Below, one piece after another: positions 16,218 to 26,938 of a stretch of DNA of 64,000 bases. Position 1 is the first letter of the stretch, and every line of letters begins with the position of its first letter. Origin of the DNA: Hormiphora californensis (Eukaryota > Ctenophora > Tentaculata > Cydippida > Pleurobrachiidae); assembly GCA_020137815.1 (NCBI GenBank), contig CM035355.1, positions 2,532,731 through 2,596,730 on the forward strand, in the 5' to 3' direction. Made by a program: the position numbers and the translations under genes. Under the pieces are notes generated by a model, which saw only the letters and a list, made by a program, of their open reading frames with translations, searched no databases and was not told the DNA's origin.

Positions 16218-16295
16218 GTGTGCTGCACTAAATTGGCTGAGACAGATAGAGTTAGGTGAGTGTGCTGCACTATATTGGTTGAGAGTTAGGTGAGT
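16199..16295 (+). repeat. Tandem copies of the exon 5 end/donor sequence
   Basis: The string TTAGGTGAGTGTGCTGCACT occurs at the end of exon 5 (about 16210) and again at about 16252; a third shortened copy follows near 16286. Each copy carries a good 5' splice site. Confidence 0.8.
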
Positions 16296-19195
16296 GTTTC
16301 ACTACAGAGAAAGATTACTTTGTATTGTTTACTGTAGTAACCCACTGTAGTAACATAACACAAAGATTACTAGGCAGCACAAGTCTCCAGGAGTTTGTTT
16401 GCTTTGGGTTACCTCGCTTCTAGTCTAATAATATCTGGTTGGGAGTTGAGACTGTTCTGTAGAGTATACACTCTCCCTTTGTGTAGATAATCGGTTCTTT
16501 AGCTTTTGGGTCATATGCTTAGCTCTCTATTCTTCTAATATCAGATTCATGATATGTATGCAAGCGCACACGAATCACGATTTACTCATAATCACTGAAG
16601 AAGGCAGTAATTCTTGTCATCCCACTCACGAGTTGTCATCAGATGATTGAGCAGAGAGAGAGATGTTACACAGATACTTGATACTGCTATATACTGTATA
16701 TATACTGTATAACACAGAGAGATTATTTACAGATCAAGATCACACGCAGACATGCAAACACCACGTCCAACGTTCGTACTTGGTTGGAACGCGCGGACCT
16801 GGTTTTGTTAGTAATACTTGCGCGCCATAGTAAACTCTGTAAACAAAACTTGTACTTTTACTTGTATTGTTCATACGGGGGAGGTGCAACAGCACAAACT
16901 TTTACATATTTTGTGGTTTTGTGGTTACATTGTGTGGTTACTGATAACATGTAAATAAGATAAAATAAGCCACAGTTCAGAGTTGCGTGTGCAGTGAAAG
17001 CAGGATTTCGTTCAGGACCTGATTGACCATCATCCGTCCTCGGCTATCGCAGTGACAACGCCCTCATGAAACAATAGTCGCCGCGTGGTTGTGACAAGAC
17101 TAAAATCTCATAATAATATGTGTGATAATATGTACTCAATGCATCGTCACGTAGCCGCACCAAATCTTTGGCACAGTGAGAAAAGGGCAGTACTGAGACA
17201 AACTAACTTCCTAGTAAATCCCTTGTTTGTTTGCTTTACCTCTTGATTTCTTGACCCTTATAAATTCGAGGGCTCAACATCATCCTCTATTTTACTCCCA
17301 AATCACCCGAATTTTAACCAATTAACCAACAACTTATTTTCAGTGTCAAAAGATGAACTAAGATGAGAGAGAGAGGATAGGGTGAACAACGCGATCCTGT
17401 TTATTGATTATTGGCTAATTATTATTATTATTATCATCGGCGAAGAGTTATTTAGGACTGTGAGAGTTGTTAAATAGTAAATACAAATATCGGAGTCAAA
17501 AACATTTATATGTGTCTGTGTGTAATCCTAAGGATGAGTTTTAGTTGGGGCGATGAGTTTATACATGTTGAGATTGTTGTCAAAACACAGGGCTGTCTCG
17601 GTACCATTGCTACCTCTCTGCTATGCGACCTCGCTCGCATGAGGTGTCAATGTCAACACAGAGCTTGTCTTGCTCGAAACTCTCTCAGTCTTACCGCACT
17701 CCGGTGGAGAATGTTTTAACCCTCCTTCACAATATCAGCACGGTGAGGTTGAGAGAGGATCAAGCAAGGCAAGGTGGAGCAGGTTTAGATCAATAACCAA
17801 CCTAAAACGCTATCAGCCTCCCTTGCACCTCCGGGAGATCTCCAGGGGACTATAATGTATCAGAACAACCAGAGACGTCATGCTCCGCCAAATAAGTGCG
17901 TCAGAAATCAGAATTGTCACTGAGTCACCTTTCTGGTAGTCTCGGCCATTTCATCTATTATAATCCCCAGCTGGGACGTCTCTGAATCTGGGGGCGTCCC
18001 GGGAAATCTTCCGGAGGTGCAATGGGGGACATAACAGGGCACCGTTTGTAAAAACAATCCATGAGTTATTATAGTTATGCTTTTATTTTACCGTTTATCA
18101 AGTACATATTAATAAAATGTTAATGTTATGAGTATAATATTGTTATGAGCCTTTTCCTGTTTTGTGTGAATCACACTGTGATATTGTAAAAAATAAAGTC
18201 TTGACAAGTTAACTTTCTGTAAAATATGAGTTATGACTTTACTGCTTAAAAACAAGATAAAAATACAAGCTTTTTTCTGGATCTGGCTATCTGGCGGCGC
18301 CGACCCAATCTCAGCCGCCAGATAAACATATTTTGGCGCGTATACTTACACGCGCGAGAAATAGTACATTACATTGCATTTTAGGGCCGCGCGATATTTG
18401 GTCAAGCGCGATCGCGCGCGAGCTGCATTTCACAGCTGAGTTGCTAAAGTGTAAGCGAAACAACAACGAACTGGCTGCGCGTCCCGCAACGTTGCGCATG
18501 TGAATCTCTCCGGTGAGATCGTTATGCGCAACGAATGCGCGACGCGCAGCCAGTTCGTTGTTGTTTCGCTTTCACTTTATTCAAAATTTCCAAAATGTTA
18601 GAAATTTTAAAATTCGATAGGGATCCCTATTGGAATGCGCTGCAGCCCCCTCATGCGCGCACCCCCGCAACGAGGGGACTGAAGGGAATGCCGCGCGCGC
18701 GTTTGGCCTGAGCCCGGCTGGGTCGAAAATAACTTTGCGAGCGAAAAAACGGCGGTGCTTATAACTTTGGCCCCTGAAGTCCGTTTTGCTTGATTCTTTC
18801 ACTAGCTGTTAGATCTGACAATTATCTACCTTGCTGTTTTTGAGAGAAGTTAATTGGACTTGAGGAGGCTGAGCAATAGCCGTTCAAAGATTGGTTGTTT
18901 TCAAAAAGTGACGTCACAGATCCCTGCAGGGACACTTTGTTTCAAATTTGAATTAAAATCTCGAATTTTTTATTTTACCGCACTCGATTTTGCGGAGTTT
19001 GGTTCATATCTCCTGTTCCTAATAAGATAGAGACCTGAAACCGGTTGCATTAGAAAGCTGTTATCTTCCTCTTTCCAACGCTACCAAAACGATTTCTGTA
19101 CCTTATCTGGATCCGGAGATATGATTGATTATGTTTTCCCCCCTAGCGCGGTATTCCCTCCAGGCCCCTTATATTATATTATAAGGGGCCTGCAA
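16296..19195. other. Gene-poor AT-rich segment
   Basis: No supported gene. A possible last exon of the preceding gene (about 17532-17719, reading MSFSWGDEFIHVEIVVKTQG) is open but unconfirmed. A hairpin with arms of about 35 bp lies at 18440-18580 (arm containing GAACTGGCTGCGCG). Short (TAT)n and palindromic AT runs are at 16680-16720. Confidence 0.5.
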
Positions 19196-19227
19196 CGTAT
19201 GCCAAGGATCCCTAAAAAAGTTCAGTA

Positions 19228-19354
19228 TTTAAAGTGCGTTTCAAACGACTTGACCTGAGATTCCTGGAAATTCAGGATTTCCCCTTTGTAAATACACGCG
19301 CAATGAGCCAAATTCCAAGAATTACGGGTCAAGTCGCTTGAAACGGACTTTACA
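19228..19354. mobile_element. Short inverted-repeat element
   Basis: Starts AAAGTGCGTTTCAAACGACT and ends with the near reverse complement AAGTCGCTTGAAACGGACTT. About 127 bp, no coding capacity. Confidence 0.75.
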
Positions 19355-19423
19355 CAGACGTGGTGTAACAAACTTTTCAACACTACTTTAAACAAATTAA
19401 TTTGAGGCGTGAGCCTCTAGGTA

Positions 19424-20371
19424 GTGATGGGAACGAAAGACAACGAGGGCGATAACCCTACGAGAGAACGATTGATAAAAGCAGTGAACGACCATGTTAT
19501 GGAAATTATGAGAATGGATTACGAGGATACCTCGGAAGAGATAACTTTTGAACCACAAAAAGTAACGTATAGCTACAACTTTATCAAACAATTCCCTGAG
19601 TCAAAACTTGGTTCACCTGGTGACGATATATGCTCTCACTTTAGACGTATTCTCAAGCCCTTATCTAAAGAGGAAATTATTGACACTACGTGTAAAACAT
19701 TTCTGTCCGGTGTGAAACTTTTGAAGTGTTCAATGTTTAGCCTTGATGAGGTTAGCAGTACGAGGAAACTAGAAGACCAGTTGAGTAAGTGCAAGGAAGA
19801 ACTTGACCGCCACCGTGTTAAAGTGATCGAGCTGCAACAAACCTTGATTAACAACCAACAGGAGCAACTCAGTTCAATGACAACTTCAGTGCAGAAGGTG
19901 AAAGCTTACTCTACTGTACTTGCTCAAAACTGTGCTGCAGTCTCGCCAGTGGTGAGAAAATCTTCTCAAGAACCAACTCACGCACCATTGTCAGAGAGGG
20001 ATAAAAACCTTGTTATTTTCGGTATTCCTGAAACAACTGACCGCCTGACCAAGACCAGTGTCGATGGTTTGTTTGCTGAGCTGAACGAAAAACCGAAAGT
20101 TAATTCGATGAAACGTATCGGCGAGAAAAACGAGAAGGGCCCTCGACCACTTTTGGTTTCATTTGAAAGACGAGCGACACTTATGGCGCTGCTGAAAAAG
20201 TCGCGACAGCTCAAGACCTCGGAACATTTTGCAACTGTTTACTTGTCACCAGATCTAACACCGATCCAAATTAAGGAGCGAAAAGCCCTTATAAATACCT
20301 TGAAAAAGCTCCGCTTGGAGGACCCGGGCGGAAAGTACTACATCAAAAACAATATAATCCACGTAGGATAG
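19424..20371 (+). CDS. LINE ORF1 protein, coiled-coil plus RRM-like (L1 ORF1p type)
   Basis: 315-aa ORF. Residues ~105-150 form a charged coiled coil (DQLSKCKEELDRHRVKVIEL). Residues ~190-315 resemble the RRM/C-terminal domain of L1-type ORF1 proteins, including DKNLVIFGIPETTDRL and LVSFERRATLMALLKKSRQL, which bind the element RNA. Only a fragment of reverse transcriptase follows (20565-20927), so the copy is internally deleted and cannot move by itself. The ORF remains open, which suggests recent insertion. Confidence 0.75.
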   Translation: MMGTKDNEGDNPTRERLIKAVNDHVMEIMRMDYEDTSEEITFEPQKVTYSYNFIKQFPESKLGSPGDDICSHFRRILKPLSKEEIIDTTCKTFLSGVKLLKCSMFSLDEVSSTRKLEDQLSKCKEELDRHRVKVIELQQTLINNQQEQLSSMTTSVQKVKAYSTVLAQNCAAVSPVVRKSSQEPTHAPLSERDKNLVIFGIPETTDRLTKTSVDGLFAELNEKPKVNSMKRIGEKNEKGPRPLLVSFERRATLMALLKKSRQLKTSEHFATVYLSPDLTPIQIKERKALINTLKKLRLEDPGGKYYIKNNIIHVG

Positions 20372-20559
20372 AGCTATATAAATGCCTCCTATATAAACTA
20401 TTACTTCATAATCTTGTTATAAAGCTAGCCGCTTTTGGAGCGAGGGCTGCTGAGGATTTCAGAGGAGACGCCAAGCGATGAATCTTTTTCCTTCCAGCAG
20501 CAGAACTTGTGCTGTGCCGTAAATACGGACAGTTGAAAAGCGGATTATAAATTTATATT

Positions 20560-20585
20560 TTGTATTGTATTGTATTGTATTGTAT
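20560..20585 (+). repeat. (TTGTA)n short tandem repeat
   Basis: Four to five TTGTA pentamers between the ORF1 remnant and the RT fragment. Pentamer runs commonly mark LINE 3' ends, so this may be the tail of the first element and the junction to a second fragment. Confidence 0.7.
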
Positions 20586-20927
20586 CTACGGAAAAAATCC
20601 CACTTCCTACCTGTTAGACACAGAATAGAATATAAGATCTGTATGATGGTATACAAATCCCTGAATAATGGGACGCCTGGATACATATCAGAAATGCTAC
20701 AAAGACGGAAACAAAAACCGATGAGTTTAAGAGTCGATTGTGACACGACAAGACTGGAAGAGGTACACAGTAACTACAACTACAAAACCACTGAGAGAGC
20801 TTTTAGTATAGCTGCTCCGAGGATCTGGAATCGCCTACCTAAAGAAATTCGAACCACAGAAACCTTGCCGATGTTTAAAAAGGCCTTGAAAACCCATATG
20901 TTTACTTTGGCTTATGGACCTGAATAA
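20565..20927 (+). pseudogene. C-terminal fragment of a CR1/L2-type LINE reverse transcriptase ORF
   Basis: From about residue 8 this frame reads LRKKSHFLPVRHRIEYKICM and ends with LKTHMFTLAYGPE. It aligns with the last ~115 residues of the intact LINE ORF2 in this window (LRKQLHFLPVTARIDYKICL ... LKTHLFDKSYGPAG). The endonuclease and polymerase parts are absent. A long 3' region and a (CTTAAA)n tail near 22619 probably belong to the same fragment. Confidence 0.85.
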
Positions 20928-21154
20928 ACCTCACTCGGCATTATATCAGTACCGCACCATCTTCCCGGCACAAATCTACCTGCATCATTTCCTGGGCACC
21001 CAGTCCAGTTAACTTCACAGTAAATCTGTTGTTTTCCCCCAGGCTCCAGCTCTGCACATAAACGCCTCATTATTCCCTGCCTATAATATTCCTTGCATGC
21101 GGTTCTAAATCTGATCCTGTTTCACAACTTTTGGGAAATAGATCCCTCCCTTGG

Positions 21155-21860
21155 CCTTACCTGGTTCGTTCCTGGGTTCCCGTGTCCTGTCTGCTGTCTC
21201 TCGCTATCACTGCCACCACTACCCTACTTCCAGACCCACACTCCAGCTCCCTTATATCCCACCTATGACCTGCTGTCTAAATCCTACATCATTCCTTCCT
21301 GGAACTAAATAGTCTGCCTCCCTGTCCTTACATGGTTCGCTCCTGGGCTCTCGTGTCCTGTCTGCTGTCTCTCGCGATCACTGCCATCACGCCCTACTTC
21401 CAGACCCACACTCCAGCTCCCTTATATCCCACCTATGACCTGCTGACACAATCCTATATCATTTCTTCCTGGAACTAAATAGTCTACCTCCCTGTCCTTA
21501 CCTGGTTCGTACCTAGGTTCTCGTGTCCTGTCTGCTGTCTCTCGCTACCATTGCCACCACGCCATATTTCCAGACCCACACTCCAGCTCCCCTATATCCC
21601 ACCTATGACCTGCTTTCTCAATCCTACATCATTTCTTCCTGCAGTTCCATGGAACTAAATAGTCTGCCTCCCTGTCCTTACCTGGTTCGTTCCTGGGTTT
21701 CCCGTGTCCTAGGTGCTGTCTCTTCTTCCAGACCCTCTCTCCAGCTTCCTTACATCCCACCTGACCTACTGTCTCTACTCTGCACCATTCCTTCCTATAT
21801 TCCTTCCTACATCCCTTCCTACTTTCTACACCATTCCTTCCTACATCTACCTGAGACTTA
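21155..21860 (+). repeat. ~172-bp tandem repeat, about four copies
   Basis: Units begin CTTACCTGGTTCGTTCCTGG or a close variant at about 21158, 21327, 21498 and 21677. Each contains CAGACCCACACTCCAGCTCC except the degenerate last copy. They lie in the 3' untranslated part of the LINE fragment. Open frames across them are repeat artefacts. Confidence 0.9.
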
Positions 21861-22028
21861 GTAGAGGGACCATCTATGACTGAGTCAATGAGTTAATATT
21901 TTCAAGTGTGCATTTTGTGTAAATTGTTAACATTTTCTGGCCTCTGAGTTGTTTAGCAGAGTTTGAGTAGCTGAGGTTCCAGACTGGCTGAGTTTTATGC
22001 CGAAGAATGAAGAAAGAAGACCATACAC

Positions 22029-22168
22029 ACCGTTTTTCTCAATACGTTTTTCTCGATAAAAAACTTGTCAAGGATACCGTTTTTCTCAATACGTTTTTCT
22101 CGATAAAAAACTTGTCAAGGATACCGTTTTTCTCAATACGTTTTTCTCGATAAAAAACTTGTCAAGGA
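22029..22168 (+). repeat. 47-bp tandem repeat, about three copies
   Basis: Unit begins ACCGTTTTTCTCAATACGTT and ends AACTTGTCAAGGAT; copies are almost identical, so the expansion is recent. Confidence 0.92.
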
Positions 22169-22618
22169 CTCTTCAGTGAGTGTGTGTTTGAAGGACAGCT
22201 AATTTATTATTTATTTATTACCGAATCTGTGTGTATGTGTTTGTGATTGTCTGTTTGTCTGTGAATGTGTTTGTACGTGTGTTAGTATGTTTTTGTATTA
22301 ACCGTTTTGTATTGACTGCTGATGTTGTGTTTTGCGTCTGTGACTTTGTGTATTCTGTTTAATCTGTTTTTATGTTTGTCTGCTTGTTTTGTTAGTTCGT
22401 TACCTTGTTTTCTATAACCCCTTGTTCCTCGTATTTTGTGCATCTAATGCTACTAGGATGTGTATCACTGTCTCTAAGTATTGTTTAAACCGCTTTAGGA
22501 AACCGCTGATGTGAACTGTATATTTTCACCTCTCAGCCTTGTATCACTTTATTAGTGTATGGTGTAAGAGCGGGACGAAGTTATATATTAATTGTGTGAC
22601 TTTGTGATAAATTGTGCG

Positions 22619-22648
22619 TAAACTTAAACTTAAACTTAAACTTAAACA
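22619..22648 (+). repeat. (CTTAAA)n tail of a LINE fragment
   Basis: Four hexamers at the 3' limit of the upstream LINE fragment. A simple-repeat tail instead of poly(A) is usual for CR1/L2-type elements. Confidence 0.75.
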
Positions 22649-22667
22649 CAGTCTTTATTATTATTAT

Positions 22668-22764
22668 TAATTTGAGGTATTAATTTGAGGTATTAATTTG
22701 AGGTATTAATTTGAGGTATTAATTTGAGGTATTAATTTGAGGTATTATTATTAATTTGAGGTAG
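22668..22764 (+). repeat. 13-bp tandem repeat immediately 5' of the intact LINE
   Basis: Unit TAATTTGAGGTAT repeated about six times with one ATTATT interruption. It ends five bases before the LINE ORF1 start codon, leaving the element virtually no unique 5' UTR. Confidence 0.9.
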
Positions 22765-22769
22765 ATCGA

Positions 22770-23990
22770 ATGTATCAACAGCCCACGATGGGCAGTCCCA
22801 TGTCTGACACAAGAGACGAGATGGCTGATCCACCTGATATCCAATGTGAGCTGGAGAAAGTTGAAGAAATGCTCACCCAAATGAACCTGTTTAGCCTGCT
22901 ACAAGATAACGGAGAAATGTCTGGAAACACCGAACGTTCGGTCAGTAGAAATGACTTGTGGAAGGTTATAAAGGTCGCCTATAGAGCGCTTTGGAACGAA
23001 GCTACCCAATGCAACAAACCAGCTCAGAATGATAATAACAGTGACGCTAATATCCTCGTCAAACTTGGAAAGCAACAAGACGAACGGTTTATCCAATTCC
23101 GGGAAGAACTCCAGCTGACTATCAAAGAAACCATTCAGCAACTTCAACCATCTTATGCCCAACTTGCTATGTCTGGAAAACCTTCCACCCCCTCCATTCC
23201 TACAGTGCTCCCAGCTGCCATACCTCTTACTACCCCTCCAACAAAACCATCATACAGGAAAATCGTCGTTGACTGCAAGGAGGCTGATGTTGATGAAGTA
23301 CACAGGCTCAGTGAGACTGCCCTGTCAAAAACGAAAGTCTCTCGGTTGGTCAAGAAGAAAAATGCGGTGATCATTACTGTGCCCAGTACTGATGGTGATA
23401 AGGCAGCAGATGCCCTCAATAAGGACCTCTCTTCAACAACTGTCAGAGTTCGATCCGAACCCACTTGCAAGATAACAGTCCTCAACTTCCCTCTTACTGA
23501 TTCCATGAGGCAAACTACTGATCGCTCGGTGAGGTGCCAGGAAATACTTGGTATGCTTAAGGAGAAAAATGAGCAACTGGACAATGATAACATTGATGTG
23601 ATATACTACAGGGTAAATGATCGAGTCCCTGATACATGTACAATTGGACTAAGGCTGCCTACTACAATCAAACGGCAGATACTGGGACAAGGAGTAGTCT
23701 ATGTTGGTTATATGGCGTGTAGGGTGGTGGATCGTGTGCGGGTTACTCAGTGTTATAATTGTCAGGACTTCCACCACACGCAAGATGTGTGTAACAGACG
23801 TCCAGTGTGTACCCACTGTTCTCAAGAACATTCTTCTAAAGACTGTACGGCAAAATCTAACGAAAGTTTCATTCCTAAATGTAATAACTGTTATGTTGCG
23901 AAAAAGTCAGATGTTGCCCATGCTGCAAACAGTCGAGATTGTCCCTTGTATCTGTCTAAGTTCAATGAAGCTCGTTCAAAAAACCAGTAG
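22770..23990 (+). CDS. LINE ORF1, RNA-binding protein with CCHC zinc knuckles
   Basis: 406 aa. The N-terminal half is predicted soluble and partly coiled (LEKVEEMLTQMNLFSLLQDN); a Pro/Thr-rich linker spans ~130-160. The C-terminal part has CYNCQDFHHTQDVC and CTHCSQEHSSKDC, followed by a third Cys cluster CNNCYVAKKSDVAHAANSRDC. Such knuckles package element RNA. The stop TAG (23988-23990) lies four bases after a slippery A_AAA_AAC heptamer (23978-23984). Confidence 0.88.
   Translation: MYQQPTMGSPMSDTRDEMADPPDIQCELEKVEEMLTQMNLFSLLQDNGEMSGNTERSVSRNDLWKVIKVAYRALWNEATQCNKPAQNDNNSDANILVKLGKQQDERFIQFREELQLTIKETIQQLQPSYAQLAMSGKPSTPSIPTVLPAAIPLTTPPTKPSYRKIVVDCKEADVDEVHRLSETALSKTKVSRLVKKKNAVIITVPSTDGDKAADALNKDLSSTTVRVRSEPTCKITVLNFPLTDSMRQTTDRSVRCQEILGMLKEKNEQLDNDNIDVIYYRVNDRVPDTCTIGLRLPTTIKRQILGQGVVYVGYMACRVVDRVRVTQCYNCQDFHHTQDVCNRRPVCTHCSQEHSSKDCTAKSNESFIPKCNNCYVAKKSDVAHAANSRDCPLYLSKFNEARSKNQ
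23978..23984 (+). promoter_or_regulatory. Putative -1 ribosomal frameshift heptamer joining LINE ORF1 to ORF2
   Basis: A AAA AAC sits in exact X XXY YYZ register with ORF1 codons TCA AAA AAC CAG TAG. Slipping back one base gives CCA GTA GGG TTA AAA CTG GCC, the open frame that runs straight into ORF2. Just downstream, CCAGT (23984-23988) can pair with ACTGG (23998-24002) as a small hairpin; a stronger stimulatory structure would need folding to detect. Confidence 0.7.
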
Positions 23991-26938
23991 GGTTAAAACT
24001 GGCCACTGTTAACTGTTTCTCGTTGCGTAACAAGTTGTTAGATGTTTTATTGAGTATTTCTGACAGTGATATTGATGCAGTGTGTTTAAGCGAGACGTGG
24101 TTACACTTAGATGAGAGTGCTATTGAGAGAGAGACTAGAGAGCATGGCTACAAGTTGGTCAGCAGGCCGCGTGGCTCTAGAGGAGGTGGTGTCGCCATCC
24201 TCATGAGGAAATCCTTCCATCATGTTCAGGTAAAGCACTCATTTTCATCATTCGAGTGTGTGGAAACTCTCATCACTCAAAAGAGTTCCAATCCTACAGC
24301 TCAGGGACCCAGGTTCCAACCCCTCCGTCTTCTTGGCATCTATCGCCCTCCATCCAGCCCTATTTCTACCTTCTTCGATGAATTCGAATCGTTGCTCCAT
24401 GACCTTTCGGAACGGCCTGGAGAGGTGGTTATTTCAGGTGATTTCAACATACATGTGCAAGATACCAGTTCCGGATCAACTAAAACCTTTCTCGGGCTTC
24501 TCGATGACCATCATTTTCGTCAATTTGTTTCGGAACCTACGCATATAGCGGGTGGTACACTGGATTTGGTCATTGCCAAGACCTTACCTGGTACTTCTCC
24601 TATCTCCAATATACATGTGGATATGATTCCTGCTGTACCTGATCATGCCCTGGTGTCATTCACCCTAGAAAATGGAGTTACAGCCCAACGGAAGAAGTTT
24701 GTCTCGGTTAAGAAAAGAGACATGAAATCACTGGATATTGAACAGCTAATATTCTCAATCCTACAGTCCCCTCTCTGTGACATAGAAAACTTTCCCTCGG
24801 AGGTGGAGGAACTTATTGAACTGTATGATGAGATGTTGGCTGAGTTTCTCGATGAACTTGCCCCGGTCACTGAGATGATTGTCCCCGAAGATCCAGGCCC
24901 CAAGTGGTATAACACTGATTGTCAAGCTGCTAAACGTCGTAGGAGGAAAGCTGAACGACAGTATCTGGCCACGCTGTTGAAATCTGTGTGTCCTGAAAAA
25001 CTGTGGGACAGTCTCCGAACTAAACGTGACGAGGCTAAAGCAGCAACCAAGTTTATCGTTGGAGTTAGGAGTGGATATTATCGGGAGAAGCTTGATGAAG
25101 CCGATGGTGATATGCAGAAGTCTTACAGAATCATGAATGGTCTGCTGGGAAAGGATGGAAATTCATCAGTACTTCCTGAGTACACGGATCTTGACGAACT
25201 ATGCCAGAGATTCATTGAATTCTTCCAAGAAAAAATCAACAAGATCTACACAGAAATTGAAGCAATGCGTGCTGACACCGAGGAAGTTTCTGGTCTTGAG
25301 GATGAAAATAGCCTGCCTAAGTTTGACTCTTTCAGACCTGTAACCAGTGATGAGCTGGTGAAGATCATTCGTTCAATGAATTATAAAATCTGTGACCTCG
25401 ATCCCATTCCTTCTAAGCTCGTTGGAACCTGTATACACGAGCTGATCCCCATCATTAAAGCAATTGTCAACGGTAGTCTGGTCAACGGAGTATTTCCTTC
25501 TGTCCTCAAGAAAGCAGTTATCCGGCCGGTGTACAAGGGGAAAGGGTTGGACAGCAACGATGTTGGAAGCTACAGGCCTATATCTAACCTCAGCTTCATC
25601 TCTAAAATCATCGAAAAGTGCGTTTCTTTACAATTGACAGAACACCTGGAAGAACACGAGCTGTTTGCTACAGTGCAGTCTGCCTACAGAAAAAAACACT
25701 CATGTGAAACGGCTACCCTGAAGATCTTTAATGATCTACTCGTGATGACTGACAAGAAAAGTAAGGCAGTACTCCTTCTACTCGATCTCTCTGCTGCCTT
25801 TGATACTGTTCCTCATACAATCCTTCTTCGTCGCCTGCAGCACATGTATGGTGTCAGTGGAACAGCTCTCAAATGGTTCTCTTCTTATCTCGAAGGAAGG
25901 AAAGCTGTTGTCAAAATAGGTGATTCCCAGTCTGCCGAAGTAAGTGTATACATTGGAGTGCCCCAGGGATCCATCTTGGGGCCCCTTATGTTTATTCTGT
26001 TCACGAAAGACCTCGAGAAAATTGCGGCCAAACATGGGATGAGGATTCACCTTTACGCAGACGACTCGCAGCTATATGTGAAGTTTACCAACAACAACTG
26101 GACACAAAATGAAGATCAGCTTCGACAATGTTTCTCAGAAATCGAGCAATGGATGGCATCGAGTTATTTGAAACTCAACCCCTCCAAAACAGAACTACTG
26201 TTTATATCATCGCGGACTGACAAAACTACAAATCCCATCGCTCATGATGAGTCTTTCTCTCTGCGTAGATCTGATCAACCGGCAACGTACATCAGTCCCT
26301 CGGAACAGGCAAGGAATCTAGGAGTTATATTTGATGAAAGGCTCACCATGAAAGCCCATATCTCCAAGGTAGTCAGGGACTGCAACATGACCTTACACAA
26401 CCTGAGGCGCATCGGCGACAAACTGTCAAAGAAAAACAAAGTCCAGCTGGTTCACTCCCTTATTCACTCTCGCATAGACTACTGCAATGGCCTATTGATT
26501 GGAGCTGATAAGAGTGACATCACCCGCCTTCAAAAAGTGCAGAATGCAGCGACAAGATTCATCTTTGGAAGGTGGCAATGGAGAGGAGTAACAGAACTGA
26601 GAAAGCAGCTGCACTTTCTTCCTGTCACAGCGAGAATTGACTACAAGATCTGTCTTATGGTCTTCAAGTGCATCAACAATCTAGCACCACCCTACCTACA
26701 GAGTCTAATACAAAGGCGGCAACTAAAGTGCAAATCACTGAGACATGATGATGATCCAACACTTCTCCAAAAAGACTTCTCCACTAAGTATAAGACTTCT
26801 CAGCGTGCTTTCCAGGTAGCAGGACCGAGACTGTGGAATGTCCTGCCTCAAACAATTCGAAGCTGCACAGATGAGTCACTCTTCAAATCGAAGCTGAAGA
26901 CGCACCTCTTTGACAAGTCATACGGTCCTGCTGGCTGA
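23984..26938 (+). CDS. LINE ORF2: endonuclease and reverse transcriptase
   Basis: Open in the -1 frame relative to ORF1, about 984 codons, with no ATG near its 5' end (first candidates are non-AUG). Residues ~1-230 are an exonuclease/endonuclease/phosphatase fold: LATVNCFSLRNK, LSETWL, GDFNIH, GTLDLVI and PDHALVSF. The polymerase follows: YRPISNLSFISKIIEK, motif A LLLLDLSAAFDTV, motif B GVPQGSILGPLMFILF and motif C YADD (HLYADDSQLYV). Then comes the C-terminal block with LQKVQNAATRFIF. It nicks the target and copies element RNA by target-primed reverse transcription. Placement in the CR1/L2 group rests on motif wording. Confidence 0.93.
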   Translation, partial: PVGLKLATVNCFSLRNKLLDVLLSISDSDIDAVCLSETWLHLDESAIERETREHGYKLVSRPRGSRGGGVAILMRKSFHHVQVKHSFSSFECVETLITQKSSNPTAQGPRFQPLRLLGIYRPPSSPISTFFDEFESLLHDLSERPGEVVISGDFNIHVQDTSSGSTKTFLGLLDDHHFRQFVSEPTHIAGGTLDLVIAKTLPGTSPISNIHVDMIPAVPDHALVSFTLENGVTAQRKKFVSVKKRDMKSLDIEQLIFSILQSPLCDIENFPSEVEELIELYDEMLAEFLDELAPVTEMIVPEDPGPKWYNTDCQAAKRRRRKAERQYLATLLKSVCPEKLWDSLRTKRDEAKAATKFIVGVRSGYYREKLDEADGDMQKSYRIMNGLLGKDGNSSVLPEYTDLDELCQRFIEFFQEKINKIYTEIEAMRADTEEVSGLEDENSLPKFDSFRPVTSDELVKIIRSMNYKICDLDPIPSKLVGTCIHELIPIIKAIVNGSLVNGVFPSVLKKAVIRPVYKGKGLDSNDVGSYRPISNLSFISKIIEKCVSLQLTEHLEEHELFATVQSAYRKKHSCETATLKIFNDLLVMTDKKSKAVLLLLDLSAAFDTVPHTILLRRLQHMYGVSGTALKWFSSYLEGRKAVVKIGDSQSAEVSVYIGVPQGSILGPLMFILFTKDLEKIAAKHGMRIHLYADDSQLYVKFTNNNWTQNEDQLRQCFSEIEQWMASSYLKLNPSKTELLFISSRTDKTTNPIAHDESFSLRRSDQPATYISPSEQARNLGVIFDERLTMKAHISKVVRDCNMTLHNLRRIGDKLSKKNKVQLVHSLIHSRIDYCNGLLIGADKSDITRLQKVQNAATRFIFGRWQWRGVTELRKQLHFLPVTARIDYKICLMVFKCINNLAPPYLQSLIQRRQLKCKSLRHDDDPTLLQKDFSTKYKTSQRAFQVAGPRLWNVLPQTIRSCTDESLFKSKLKTHLFDKSYGPAG

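Noticed and set aside
21093-21861. Pro/Ser-rich ORFs
   Set aside because: They read through the 172-bp tandem repeat and change frame between copies.
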